Positions 9,707 to 20,078 of a stretch of DNA of 60,000 nt are shown here, piece after piece; position 1 is the first letter of the stretch, and every line of letters begins with the position of its first letter. The notes beneath the pieces are model-generated. The model was not told where the DNA came from. It saw nothing but the letters and a program-made list of their open reading frames with translations, and did not search any database. The position numbers and the translations under genes are program-made. Location: the NCBI RefSeq assembly GCF_963678635.1, contig NC_087070.1, positions 5,244,539 through 5,304,538 of the forward strand, read 5' to 3'. The DNA is from Symsagittifera roscoffensis (Eukaryota > Xenacoelomorpha > Acoela > Convolutidae).

Positions 9707-12700
9707 AGAAAGTCCAGATGATGATGATATCTTCCCCTTTATCGTAGATGCAACCACTGATAGAGGACAGCATATATTTTGCAAAAATTTACTCTTAAAT
9801 TTGTTTGAACCCGGAATCAGTCCATGTAAAACAGAGTTCCCAGATGTAAAAATCAAAAGACAAATTATCGATCACTATCTAAAAGATATATGTAACCTAA
9901 CACAACAATACGGAATCTACTCCATAGAATTCAACTCACCAAATCAGAATCACAATAAATATATAATTCAAACAGACGACCTTGATTTAGAATTTTCAAA
10001 AGTATTCTCAGAATATATAAAAAGCATCCAATATCATAACTCACAAAGAGCAAACTCCATATTCACCAATGAAGTTTTTGCGATAATATATAGTTATATA
10101 TCGATATTAGAAAACGAAATCCAGATACCAAATGTCTCACCGACAGAAACATCTAAACATATAAGAGTACGACATGAAATCACACTACTCTCTAGTTTTC
10201 TAAATATAATTAAAGAAAATTTCACGAAAGATGAAGTTTCCCAACATACAAAACACGACTTACAAAAAATTTTGGCATGGTTCATAATAGATTATTTCAC
10301 ACATAATATTGATTTTATTTCACAAGCAAGAAAAAATTTTAGACCCCAAAACTCAAACGATGATACTGCCATCACAGAACAATCAGACTATGTTTGGGAC
10401 CCCGAATGGTCTCATCCCGCATTCATAAACTTCCCACAATCAATCTCAAGTCAAGCAATAAGTACGATATCTTATGTAAGAGATTATGTAAGAGTAATAC
10501 CATTAACCATTGATGCAACACCATTAAACTATAATACATTCTTACCCGATATGCAAAATAATAGTTTAAACTCTACAGTCATACACAATGAAAACCTCAA
10601 TGGAACTAGGAATCTTACTCAACAAGATATCCAGACACCATCACACTTCATAAATGAAGAAATCGTACACACAACAACTACACAACAAAGTATTTCACCA
10701 ATACGTCCCAACTTAACAACACCAAGAAATACAAACCCTTCACAAACACAGGTAACCTTACAATCAACCGTTAAACCTTCGGTTGCCCCAAAATATTCAC
10801 ACATGGATTACCAAACATACAGACCTATGACAATACCACCAAAAACACGCAAAACGTTCACTAGAAAGAATTTTGCAGACCATAATTATAATTACACACA
10901 TCCATCAAAAACAAATTATCAACCGCGAAAAAATTTTAGTAATTATACAAGATCTCGAAACTGGGATAACTCAATGGCACCACCTAATTCAGTAAATTTC
11001 CAAACAAATTTACATCCTCCACAGGATCGTAGTGAAAACTATCCATTTTTTCAACAAAATAAAAATAAAAAACAAACATCTTATCAAATGAATTACTTAT
11101 CCTCAGATGATGATTTCTTACAACCAGATATATTTGCACCCTATAATCAAGAATATCGTGGACAAGGAATACAGAAACCACATACACATCATAGAATTTT
11201 TTCTCCACAACCAATAGATACACAAAATCAACATCCAATTCAGCAACAAAACCCAATTAATAAACAATCTTTTCAACCAATTCAGCAACAAAACCCAATG
11301 ATTGCAAACTCGTACCAACCAACACAAATGCAAAATGAAATACTTCTCCCATATTATCTTCAACAACACGAAATAACAAGAAATCAACTTTCAAATTTTT
11401 CTCAAATGCCAAATGCAGGAGAATCATTACAAATGACAATGAATCCATACCTTATGGGTGGATCATCAATAACATCAAATAAACCTTTAATGGTATTCAC
11501 AGGAACAGACCCTGAATATTCTGTAGAAGACTATTTAAATGCAGTAACAGCAAATTTGATTTTAAATATAGGACCTGAACCAATTAATACGCCACTACAT
11601 CAAAACTGGATACATCGACGCACAGCGTTGATACAAACAACTTTAGATGGCGCAGCCCAAAAATGGTTTTCAGTATTGCCTATAGAAATAAAATCAAATT
11701 GGAAAAGATTTACACAAGAATTTTCAAAAATGTTTGACTCCGAAAGAAACAAACAACAACAAAGAGTTTTATGTAATGAAATTCGCAGATTACCAAACGA
11801 AACCATCAAGCAATTAGCAGTACGAATCGAAACACTAGTTCGAAAAGCATATTCATTAAATACACATGACTATAAAAACACAAAGATGACAGAAATCTTA
11901 ATGATGACCTTAACACCGCAATTAAGAAAAATAGCAATAAAAAAGAGAGCATCCCATCCTTCTTCAATTCGAGAACCCGATTTAGATTTTCGAAAACTAG
12001 TAGACAAACTAGAACAAGCAGAAATCACAATGAAACTCGAAGAAACGGAAAATCTGAAATTACAATACGTTAACAGAATTGAAACAGCTTCCACAAATAT
12101 AAACAATATACAGGAATCAGATACAGACCTCGTTGAAAAAATCACTGAAATACTCAATATTTACGAAAAACACCCAAACTTTAAAGGCAAACCATCTTTC
12201 AAAAAATGGTGTAATTATTGCCGACGATACGGACATAGTATTTCTGAATGTAGACAAAAACAGCAAGACAATCAAAATAAACCTCAAAAATATAAAGAAC
12301 CAAATAAATCATTCTATCAATACATGAAAAAAGATCAAAATCTACCGAACAAAACTGTGTACAGCAACAACAGTTCAGGAAAACCACTCCCGAACAATAC
12401 AAATTATACAAGAAATCAATCACCATATAACTCAAATTATAGAGGAAGATCACCAGAACGAAGAAACACGCAAAATTCATCACAAAATCACTACAATAGA
12501 CCAAATAGTCGAAATAACTATTCCAGACCAAATTCAAATACACAACGATTTGTTTCTAGATCTAATTCCCAATCAAGAAATAATTTTTATCCAAACAATC
12601 AATCACGAAATTCATCATACAATAGAAATAGAAACTACTCCAATAATCGGAATAGAAGTTATTCAAACAACCGAAACCAGAATTACCCGAACAATCAATC

Positions 12701-12827
12701 AAGGAATAATTCATATAATAGATCGAACTATAACAGACCAAACAATAATTACCAAAATAGATCGCGAAATAATTCACAAAATCGACACTCAAGTTATAAT
12801 AATCGTTATAGAAATTATTCCCAGTGA
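9681..12827 (+). CDS. gag: Gag polyprotein of copy 1, 1048 aa
   Basis: The structural protein of the particle. The N-terminus is acidic (EESPDDDDIF). The first 550 residues are poorly conserved and become Gln/Pro/Asn-rich, with repeats such as QPIQQQNP at about residues 515-545. A capsid-like Ty3 Gag domain spans about 600-800 (MVFTGTDPEYSVEDYL, LDGAAQKWFSVLP, LVDKLEQAEI). A single CCHC zinc knuckle, CNYCRRYGHSISEC, lies at 844-857, followed by an Asn/Arg/Ser tail to the stop, typical of an RNA-binding nucleocapsid. It is long for a Ty3 Gag. It ends at TGA (12825-12827), and the frame stays open beyond this into pol. The start is the first ATG of the frame, overlapping the upstream basic gene. 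Confidence 0.9.
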   Translation: MSSTHTPGEESPDDDDIFPFIVDATTDRGQHIFCKNLLLNLFEPGISPCKTEFPDVKIKRQIIDHYLKDICNLTQQYGIYSIEFNSPNQNHNKYIIQTDDLDLEFSKVFSEYIKSIQYHNSQRANSIFTNEVFAIIYSYISILENEIQIPNVSPTETSKHIRVRHEITLLSSFLNIIKENFTKDEVSQHTKHDLQKILAWFIIDYFTHNIDFISQARKNFRPQNSNDDTAITEQSDYVWDPEWSHPAFINFPQSISSQAISTISYVRDYVRVIPLTIDATPLNYNTFLPDMQNNSLNSTVIHNENLNGTRNLTQQDIQTPSHFINEEIVHTTTTQQSISPIRPNLTTPRNTNPSQTQVTLQSTVKPSVAPKYSHMDYQTYRPMTIPPKTRKTFTRKNFADHNYNYTHPSKTNYQPRKNFSNYTRSRNWDNSMAPPNSVNFQTNLHPPQDRSENYPFFQQNKNKKQTSYQMNYLSSDDDFLQPDIFAPYNQEYRGQGIQKPHTHHRIFSPQPIDTQNQHPIQQQNPINKQSFQPIQQQNPMIANSYQPTQMQNEILLPYYLQQHEITRNQLSNFSQMPNAGESLQMTMNPYLMGGSSITSNKPLMVFTGTDPEYSVEDYLNAVTANLILNIGPEPINTPLHQNWIHRRTALIQTTLDGAAQKWFSVLPIEIKSNWKRFTQEFSKMFDSERNKQQQRVLCNEIRRLPNETIKQLAVRIETLVRKAYSLNTHDYKNTKMTEILMMTLTPQLRKIAIKKRASHPSSIREPDLDFRKLVDKLEQAEITMKLEETENLKLQYVNRIETASTNINNIQESDTDLVEKITEILNIYEKHPNFKGKPSFKKWCNYCRRYGHSISECRQKQQDNQNKPQKYKEPNKSFYQYMKKDQNLPNKTVYSNNSSGKPLPNNTNYTRNQSPYNSNYRGRSPERRNTQNSSQNHYNRPNSRNNYSRPNSNTQRFVSRSNSQSRNNFYPNNQSRNSSYNRNRNYSNNRNRSYSNNRNQNYPNNQSRNNSYNRSNYNRPNNNYQNRSRNNSQNRHSSYNNRYRNYSQ

Positions 12828-13046
12828 CCACACCGGAATAATAATAACTATAATAATTCTAATAATCGCCACAGAAGTAGTACACCTAAACATCAAAGAC
12901 ATATCAATCAAGTACAATCTAATCCAGAAAAGACATCAGACCCTCCAGGTATTGATGACACAGTAACTGATACGTTACAACTCAATCAAATAAACTGTGG
13001 ATCATCAGATTCAGAAAGCGATGCAGAAAACACTCTCTCCATCAAT

Positions 13047-16000
13047 ATGATAAAAGTCGAAAATGACTATGAACCTGTTATATATGAACAACCTTTTTCA
13101 TCACACATATATGAGAATCAATCAGAACTCCTTCACAATTATTATATTGAACCCGTCCATTCCACACCGACGACACAAAAAACTAATGAAATTAACACTA
13201 CAAATCAACCCAATGAGAACGAAAAAACAAAATGCTTGAATACAAATCACATCTATCAAAACATACAAAAAAAACAACCCAAAGAAAAAATTTGGACAAT
13301 ACCATTTCTTTTAGAAAGTCCAAGAAGCAAAGAATTTCAACCACCAGATCTTGAAATTGATTTTTTAATTGATTCAGGAGCAGAATCAAATATAATAAAC
13401 ATTCCCACATGGAATGAAATAAAAACCTTACACCCAAAGCTAACACCTCTTGAAACCTCCAGCAAACTAGCAACAGCACAAGGATCAACATTAATAAACT
13501 ACGGAAAAATTCAATTATTTCTTCTCCCCACAAGAACAATGGAACAAAACAAAATTTTAACCAAACCATTTAAACAAATATTCCATATCACTGATATTAA
13601 ATATAATATCATTGGAATACCATTTATCTCTAAATATATACCAACAATCAACATATTGAATAGTAAAATATTAATCAAAGATAAATATACAAAAACAAAA
13701 GACACATCCCTAACATTTTTTCAAAGATTAAATAAACAACCACCATTCTTTTCAAAATTTTATCCAATATATAACCAACAAAGAAAACACCTGAAACCAC
13801 TATCAGGAAACATCTATAATTTTTCAATCAAAAAAGTTCACCAATATGATAAAAAACAAAACAAACAAAAATTTTATATGTCAGATTTTGAATTCAAACC
13901 TATTCATAAGTTTTTCAAAATCACAATCTCATCAATAAAATATTTGAAAAACTCGAATTCAGATATTATTTCCTTACATGTATACAACAATACACCTTAC
14001 CAAGTAACATTACCTTTAGGACTTTTAGGCTATTGCGAAACCAACGCTACAATATCACCAATACACGAAAAAGCATATCGTGTAAATAATATACTCCAAT
14101 TACTAGATATTTGCCAATCAACAATCCTTAATGAAGAATTATCTATAAATAATATAATAAGTAACGAAAACAGAAATACGGATTATTTCACAAAAACCCC
14201 ATATTTCAAACCTACATTCAACATAAGTAACTACACAGAGAATCAAAAGAAATTTTTAACAATGTTTAATTTCCAACATTCACAAATAACACAAGACGAA
14301 TTTGAAAAACTAGCCAAACAACTAATTAAATATTCATCAGTCTATGCAACATCCAAATTTGATGTTGGCAAAATCAGCTCATCACTACATCTCCCATTAA
14401 AACCAGACGCAGTTTTCAAAAAACAAAGAGCAAGTAAAGTACCAATTCACTTAGACGATAAAGTAAACAGATTACTCGACATTTTAGAACAATACAACAT
14501 TATATCACCAGTAAACAAAGAAGAACAACCAAAAGGCAACACATTTATCAACCCTGTTATCATTCTAGCCAAAGGAGAATCATTAAAAATTGTTCTCGAT
14601 GCTAGATACCTCAACTCACTCATAGATGAATCAAAGTGTAATTGGCCTATTGAACCAATACAAGTTATTTTAACAAAAATAAACGGAAAATATTTTACAA
14701 CCGCAGATATGAATAGTGCATACAATCAAATGCCATTAGATGAACAATCACGACGTTTAACACAATTTGTTATTGGAAACCAACAATACGAATTCAACCG
14801 CTTATTCTATGGAATATCCATAGGACCAGCAGCATTTTCAGCTTTTATGAGCAAAATTTTTCGACCACTAATACTCAAGAAAAACGCAATCACCTATTTA
14901 GACGATGTTTTTATGCAATCACAGACAAAAGAGGAAATGTTCAATGTTTTAGAACAATACCACCAAATACTTCAGAACGAAAATCTGAAGGCCGCCCCCG
15001 ATAAATCACACTTCTTTTTGACAAGAGTTAAATTCTTAGGACATAATATAGAAAGAAAAACAATCACTCCATTGAAATCACGTATAGACGCTATTCAAAA
15101 AGTCCAACCACCAACAAATAAAAAGAAAATCCAAGAATTCCTTGGAATGTTAAACTTTTTAAGCAAATATGTTTATAAAATGCAATTATATCTACGACCA
15201 TTCTATAATATACTTAGACAACAAAATAATTTTGAATGGAATACAGAACATCAAGCACGATTTGAAGAAATTAAAAAACTTCTAACTGAACAAATTTCAA
15301 ACACAATTCCAGACTCAAATCGACCATTTTATGCAATGTGCGATGCTTCGAACTTTGGCATCGGCGCAGCATTATTACAATCACATAATGGTACAAATAA
15401 AATGAACCTCATATCAGCAAATTCTCGATTATTCACTCAAGCAGAGCTACGACTCTCAACTCTAATGAGAGAATGTACAGCCATAATATATACACTAACA
15501 GAATACGAATTTCTGATACTTGGATCAAAACATCCCACAGTTATATTCACAGACCATAAACCAATCATCTTTCTTTTTACACAAAAGTCTAATCCAAACC
15601 ACCGAGTTTATAGATTTCAACTAATTTTAATGAAATTCCCAAACTTACATATAGTTTGGACCGCAGGAAAAAATCTTGCATTACCAGACACATTAAGTCG
15701 AAATACGCCACCTGAATTACTTACACGTAAAACCACAGTTGAAATACCCAAAAATATAAAATTCTACCTTGCAGAAAATGAAACATCACCCCGATTGGAA
15801 TGCAAATATGCAGTAAAAACTGACGTTGAACAATCACAAATAAACAATCTACAACACTTCCCACTTTATTTAGATTGTCAAAATAATCACTATGAAGTTG
15901 ATCTACTTGGAACATCAACTTTTAAACCAATCCCATATTCACAATGGATAAAAAATAACACCCAACAAAAAAGAGTAAAACCACACTCGCATAAAAAAGA

Positions 16001-17927
16001 CCGTTTTCCACTAATTGAAAAAGAAAATTTAACTGATAAAATAAACTTATCAGGACCACAAACAAACGATTCAAAATACACAATAAATCAAGTTTTTGAC
16101 CTCCATGACCCACTTGATACAATACCCTTATCTAAATTAGAAATTGAAAACATTTTTCTCCCCCCAACAGAAACAATTACAATTTCAACACTGAAACAAT
16201 ATCAAAACCTTGACCCAGTAATTCGACAACTGAAATCATGGCACAAATATAAAACTAAACCTATCAAAGCAGATTCAACTATTCTAGGAAACAAAACACT
16301 CCTCCGATATTTTCGAAAGTTCAATAATACAACAATTAACGAAAACACAGACCTTCTAGAATACAAACTAAATGAATCTGCAGTTCCCTGTCTCCCTTTA
16401 AGTATGATTTTCATAGCTTTTAATATTTCACATACACAAAATATTAAAGGACACTCTGGATCAGAGAAAACATATTCAAATTTTATACAAAACTTTTATT
16501 TCCCAAAATCACCAATTTGGATAAAAGTAATATGCAATGACTGTATAGTATGTCAACTGAATAAACCTTACCCAAATCAAAAGCAAATAGCACAAAAACA
16601 AGATTTTAAAGGACAAAGTTTATACTTTAATCATCGTATCTCATTTGATACCAAAGGACCAATTTCACCCTCATCCGAAGGAAACTCCTACATTATGGTA
16701 ATTGTTGACGCATTTACACATTATGTAGCACTTAACCCAGTACCACATTGTAACGCTTATTACGCTTACACAACACTATATGAACACTGGATAGCAAAAT
16801 TCGGACTACCAGAAATTTTAGTTACAGACAACGGTACAGAATTCATAAATAATGAAATCATCACACTATGTCATTTATATAACATTAAACACAAACCACG
16901 TACATCTCACGCACCTTGGACAAACGGCTTAGTCGAAGGTATGAACCGTTCATTACAAGAATATCTCAGATGTATCATCAATGGCAATGATACAAGATAT
17001 ACCGAATGGTCAGCAGATGTAAAACTATTTCCCTTAGCATATAATTCACAAATCACGACAACTTTAGGAATGTCACCATATGAAATGGTTTTTAACCAAA
17101 AGCCACGCAAACCAATAATGTTTACAGCAAACTCTCATAAAAACGCACAAGGTTATTGTCAACCAAATAAAGACTCAATTTGCTATAACCTACCATTACA
17201 TACACACGATGAAGATCATTTTCATCACCCACAAATTCTTAAACTAGCCTCCGGTACACACACCGAATGGATTTTAAACAGAGATAAAAAACACAATGAA
17301 ATTTACCAAAAAATTACAAAAAAGTTGTTACAAAGGCAAAATATTAATGAACAAATAAATTCACGCTTTACACCAGCCTCCGATTTAAAAATTGGAACAT
17401 TTGTTTTAATACCCAATTTTAATACTCAAAAAGGAATTTCAAAAAAGTTACAACCCCTTCGTAAAGGACCAAACCAAATAATTGCAAAACCCACTGACGT
17501 CACATATAAAATCACCGACTCAGACAAAAAAGAAATCGTTCAACACCGAAATAACCTATTACCTTATTATCCAAAAGAATACGCACTCCGCGAACTAACT
17601 CAATTATATTCTTTTACAGGTTTACAAGTTATTCAAAATGACCCACATACGGAAAATACAACAAAGGAACAAAATGATATTCACCTCGGAAATCAAAATA
17701 CAAAATCAACCACCACAAAAAACAATACAAAAAAGCTAGATCAAAATACATCTCAAAAAGAAAGAAAAAGTAGAAAAATGACAGAACAAATAATACCCCA
17801 AGAACAAATCGACAAATCAGAACATAGAGAGTCTTCACGACTTAGAAATCAACCACGTAAAAATTATAAATTATTCATCCCACAATCTAAAATATTAAAG
17901 AAAGTTGAATTTCAAAAACAACTTTAA
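13047..17927 (+). CDS. pol: Pol polyprotein of copy 1: PR-RT-RH-IN, 1626 aa
   Basis: The enzymatic polyprotein. Counting from the ATG at 13047: retropepsin DSGAES at 109-114; reverse transcriptase with YLDD at 617-620; RNase H with CDASNFGIG (D766) and TDHKP (D836); integrase HHCC finger (H1129, H1136, C1163, C1166); and catalytic core D1201, D1261, E1297. The spacing of 59 then 35 residues is a classic D,D35E. The domain order is that of Ty3/gypsy. The C-terminal 150 residues are Lys/Asn-rich. It is in the same frame as gag, and the frame is open from 12828, so the natural product is probably a Gag-Pol fusion made across the TGA. All key residues are present. Confidence 0.95.
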   Translation: MIKVENDYEPVIYEQPFSSHIYENQSELLHNYYIEPVHSTPTTQKTNEINTTNQPNENEKTKCLNTNHIYQNIQKKQPKEKIWTIPFLLESPRSKEFQPPDLEIDFLIDSGAESNIINIPTWNEIKTLHPKLTPLETSSKLATAQGSTLINYGKIQLFLLPTRTMEQNKILTKPFKQIFHITDIKYNIIGIPFISKYIPTINILNSKILIKDKYTKTKDTSLTFFQRLNKQPPFFSKFYPIYNQQRKHLKPLSGNIYNFSIKKVHQYDKKQNKQKFYMSDFEFKPIHKFFKITISSIKYLKNSNSDIISLHVYNNTPYQVTLPLGLLGYCETNATISPIHEKAYRVNNILQLLDICQSTILNEELSINNIISNENRNTDYFTKTPYFKPTFNISNYTENQKKFLTMFNFQHSQITQDEFEKLAKQLIKYSSVYATSKFDVGKISSSLHLPLKPDAVFKKQRASKVPIHLDDKVNRLLDILEQYNIISPVNKEEQPKGNTFINPVIILAKGESLKIVLDARYLNSLIDESKCNWPIEPIQVILTKINGKYFTTADMNSAYNQMPLDEQSRRLTQFVIGNQQYEFNRLFYGISIGPAAFSAFMSKIFRPLILKKNAITYLDDVFMQSQTKEEMFNVLEQYHQILQNENLKAAPDKSHFFLTRVKFLGHNIERKTITPLKSRIDAIQKVQPPTNKKKIQEFLGMLNFLSKYVYKMQLYLRPFYNILRQQNNFEWNTEHQARFEEIKKLLTEQISNTIPDSNRPFYAMCDASNFGIGAALLQSHNGTNKMNLISANSRLFTQAELRLSTLMRECTAIIYTLTEYEFLILGSKHPTVIFTDHKPIIFLFTQKSNPNHRVYRFQLILMKFPNLHIVWTAGKNLALPDTLSRNTPPELLTRKTTVEIPKNIKFYLAENETSPRLECKYAVKTDVEQSQINNLQHFPLYLDCQNNHYEVDLLGTSTFKPIPYSQWIKNNTQQKRVKPHSHKKDRFPLIEKENLTDKINLSGPQTNDSKYTINQVFDLHDPLDTIPLSKLEIENIFLPPTETITISTLKQYQNLDPVIRQLKSWHKYKTKPIKADSTILGNKTLLRYFRKFNNTTINENTDLLEYKLNESAVPCLPLSMIFIAFNISHTQNIKGHSGSEKTYSNFIQNFYFPKSPIWIKVICNDCIVCQLNKPYPNQKQIAQKQDFKGQSLYFNHRISFDTKGPISPSSEGNSYIMVIVDAFTHYVALNPVPHCNAYYAYTTLYEHWIAKFGLPEILVTDNGTEFINNEIITLCHLYNIKHKPRTSHAPWTNGLVEGMNRSLQEYLRCIINGNDTRYTEWSADVKLFPLAYNSQITTTLGMSPYEMVFNQKPRKPIMFTANSHKNAQGYCQPNKDSICYNLPLHTHDEDHFHHPQILKLASGTHTEWILNRDKKHNEIYQKITKKLLQRQNINEQINSRFTPASDLKIGTFVLIPNFNTQKGISKKLQPLRKGPNQIIAKPTDVTYKITDSDKKEIVQHRNNLLPYYPKEYALRELTQLYSFTGLQVIQNDPHTENTTKEQNDIHLGNQNTKSTTTKNNTKKLDQNTSQKERKSRKMTEQIIPQEQIDKSEHRESSRLRNQPRKNYKLFIPQSKILKKVEFQKQL

Positions 17928-18520
17928 TTCAACATTTAATAATCTTTGCACCTCTGAAACATTTTACACTTTCATTTTTCAAAATAACATGCTGACAAAC
18001 AAGCAGCGATTCTAGTTCATAATTAGCCAATAGGATTCATCCAATCCGTCACCTTCTATAACTTTAACACAAACCAACTAGACGAAAAATATTAAACTCC
18101 AGGCATATCTATAACTGTAACTCTACGACCTCCAGGTCAAAAATAAGCAAACCACTCCAACTTGACAACTAAAATAAATATCACCATAATATCATAACCC
18201 TCCCTTATCTAATAAACCAAAGATCAACAATATTTCCCCAACTCAGACCTCAAATATCCCCCAAACAAATATGTTAAATTAGCCTAAAGTAAAAGAACGA
18301 CCATTTTATTTAGCCTAAAGTATAAAAATCTCAAAAATACCCCAGATCACTTGACAAATGAAAATAAAGACAAAGAAGACCTCCCGATCACCATAAAAAT
18401 TGCCCCCAACAATTTTTCACAAAACTCAACCCACTTGTCAAAAAACTAATAAATAATCCGACCACACTTGAAAATTGCCCCAAACAACGAAAAATATTCG
18501 ATCACGAAGACATTTCTTAA
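17928..18520 (+). other. Gap between pol and the accessory genes, copy 1
   Basis: 593 bp of A/C-rich sequence with no coding frame of note. It holds a short direct repeat, TTAGCCTAAAGTA, near 18279 and 18310, and the palindromic GACCTCCAGGTC near 18130. The equivalent region of copy 2 (54103-54688) is nearly identical. It may carry splice or RNA-export signals. Confidence 0.45.
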
Positions 18521-18751
18521 ATGCTCTTCTATCAAACAGTCACTAAAATTATCACAAACCTCAAACAATTTTTTACGATACTTAAAACTTTCATAATATT
18601 TCTTTTTGATATCCTTGAACCTTTTCTAATAATCTTAATCATTTTTTGTAATATTTTTTTAATTTTCTACACTATATTCGAACTATTTCTCCAACTTTCA
18701 AAAACCCTTGATTATATCCACAGGTACGATTTATTCAACTTGTCTAAATGA
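18521..18751 (+). CDS. Small hydrophobic protein A, 76 aa
   Basis: A short gene whose product is dominated by Ile/Leu/Phe. A hydrophobic stretch covers about residues 20-58 (FIIFLFDILEPFLIILIIFC and following), enough for one long or two short membrane passes. The N-terminus is basic and the C-terminus polar. Its TGA stop overlaps the ATG of the next gene in an ATGA quartet. Copy 2 keeps the frame at 71 aa (54689-54904), with a stop a few codons earlier. No family is recognised; a viroporin-like role is only a guess. A CAG|GTACGA splice-donor match lies near its end (cut after 18723). Confidence 0.5.
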   Translation: MLFYQTVTKIITNLKQFFTILKTFIIFLFDILEPFLIILIIFCNIFLIFYTIFELFLQLSKTLDYIHRYDLFNLSK

Positions 18752-18936
18752 TACGAACTATTTTCAGTAGAACTGATATTTTTCTACTATTCGTAATTTT
18801 CATAACATTTCTATCATCCCTCATTTTGACAATATGCAAATGTATAAAGAAAGCAATCATCACATTCGCTCTAGCAACAATCCTCCTAATTCTTTTCTTA
18901 GAAGAATACTATAATAAACATAAACTTTTTCACTAA
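18748..18936 (+). CDS. Small hydrophobic protein B, 62 aa
   Basis: Starts within the ATGA overlap with protein A. It shows two hydrophobic segments, residues about 11-30 (IFLLFVIFITFLSSLILTIC) and 37-51 (IITFALATILLILFL), joined by a Cys/Lys linker (KCIKK), with a charged tail (EEYYNKHK). This looks like a two-pass mini membrane protein. Copy 2 keeps it as 58 codons (54915-55091) with one changed residue and an earlier stop. No family is recognised. Confidence 0.5.
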   Translation: MIRTIFSRTDIFLLFVIFITFLSSLILTICKCIKKAIITFALATILLILFLEEYYNKHKLFH

Positions 18937-18944
18937 AAGAATAG

Positions 18945-20078
18945 ACCAAAAAGCTATCAAAAATTGCTACCCAACAGTCACAAAGTCAGTCTTCACCGAC
19001 ATCATCCCAAGATAACCCAACAACACCTTCAACTACCCAAAATCCTCAAACATCTACACGAATTTCCTTTCAAGATAACCCATACACTTTTGAAGAACGA
19101 CACGCTCGTTTATCAGAACCACTAGAACCAGTTCAACGACAAGCACCTCTAAGTGAACCAACATATAACTTATACCCAACACTACCACAAGAATTAAGTA
19201 GAATAAGAAATCCTAGTCAAAACCAAAATACAGTCGAAATAAATAGACAAATTATACATCCTCGACGAAACAGAAATTTTCAAACTCCCCGAGTTCATTT
19301 TGAAATACCTCAATCCCCATCACAAAACACTCCAGAAAACCCCATTGGTATATTACCAGAAACCCCTACGCTTCTTTCACAACGTAGCACCTCAAGCTTA
19401 CCATCAGATTATTTAGGTTCAACACCAACATCTGAACAAATACGTGAAAATCCCTTTAACCCCCCAAACCAGGCATCACGACTACCATATTGGACAACAC
19501 ATTCATTTACACAAGGTGAACTAAATTTAGTCAATGATCCAATAGATATTTCTACGGATACAACAACATCCTCATCACTACCAGAAACATTATCACTACC
19601 ATCAACACCATCAATAAGCCAGATTTCACCACCACCTTTTAACTTAAATTTCCCAAATAATCTCGACGCCAGATATAGAGAACAATCATCAACAAATATC
19701 CCTTTAAGACTAGATTGGAATACATTTACAGCCCCTCCACCATTATTTGGACAACATCTAGAAAGTAATCGCCTTCACAACTGGGAACTTAATAGATTAC
19801 AATACCGGCAAGACATTCACGACGAAATCCGTGATCACAATATCCAAATACTGCAACAAAACAGTTTACAATTAAAGTTTGAAATCACAGTTAAATTAAA
19901 CAACATTACTCAACATCCCTACCCATTAAACCCACCAAACATAACAGCTCAATCACTACCACCACCATTTATAACCACTGAAGTAATATATAAATACGAC
20001 AGATATACCAAAAAGACAATTGGTTACATCACATTTTATAACCCATACTCAGGATTATCATACACATGTATATTCTAA
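18945..20078 (+). CDS. ATG-less 377-codon frame before env (ORF-X)
   Basis: A frame open from just after a TAG (18942-18944) to TAA (20076-20078) with no ATG anywhere in it. The product is Ser/Pro/Thr/Asn-rich for about 230 residues, then more ordered, with a Gln/Asp/His segment and a C-terminus rich in Tyr (YKYDRYTKKTIGYITFYNP). It overlaps the env start by 13 nt. Copy 2 has the same frame, the same 1134-nt length, no stop and no ATG (55112-56245), with many third-position differences, although its gag, pol and env are broken. It is therefore very likely coding. Translation must begin through splicing to an upstream ATG or at a non-AUG codon. A phase-0 acceptor candidate ends at 18944 (ATAG|ACC after a short pyrimidine run). 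No family is recognised. Confidence 0.65.
   Translation, partial: TKKLSKIATQQSQSQSSPTSSQDNPTTPSTTQNPQTSTRISFQDNPYTFEERHARLSEPLEPVQRQAPLSEPTYNLYPTLPQELSRIRNPSQNQNTVEINRQIIHPRRNRNFQTPRVHFEIPQSPSQNTPENPIGILPETPTLLSQRSTSSLPSDYLGSTPTSEQIRENPFNPPNQASRLPYWTTHSFTQGELNLVNDPIDISTDTTTSSSLPETLSLPSTPSISQISPPPFNLNFPNNLDARYREQSSTNIPLRLDWNTFTAPPPLFGQHLESNRLHNWELNRLQYRQDIHDEIRDHNIQILQQNSLQLKFEITVKLNNITQHPYPLNPPNITAQSLPPPFITTEVIYKYDRYTKKTIGYITFYNPYSGLSYTCIF

Noticed and set aside
10984-11448. Several minus-strand frames inside gag (and similar ones inside pol and env)
   Set aside because: A G-poor, A-rich plus strand gives an antisense strand poor in stop codons; the frames are Tyr/Cys/Phe/Leu runs without domains.
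12550-12966. 138-codon Ile-rich frame overlapping the gag end
   Set aside because: It is an alternative frame of the repetitive Asn/Arg gag tail; codon structure and copy comparison favour the gag-pol frame. It is present in both copies only because the sequence is nearly identical.
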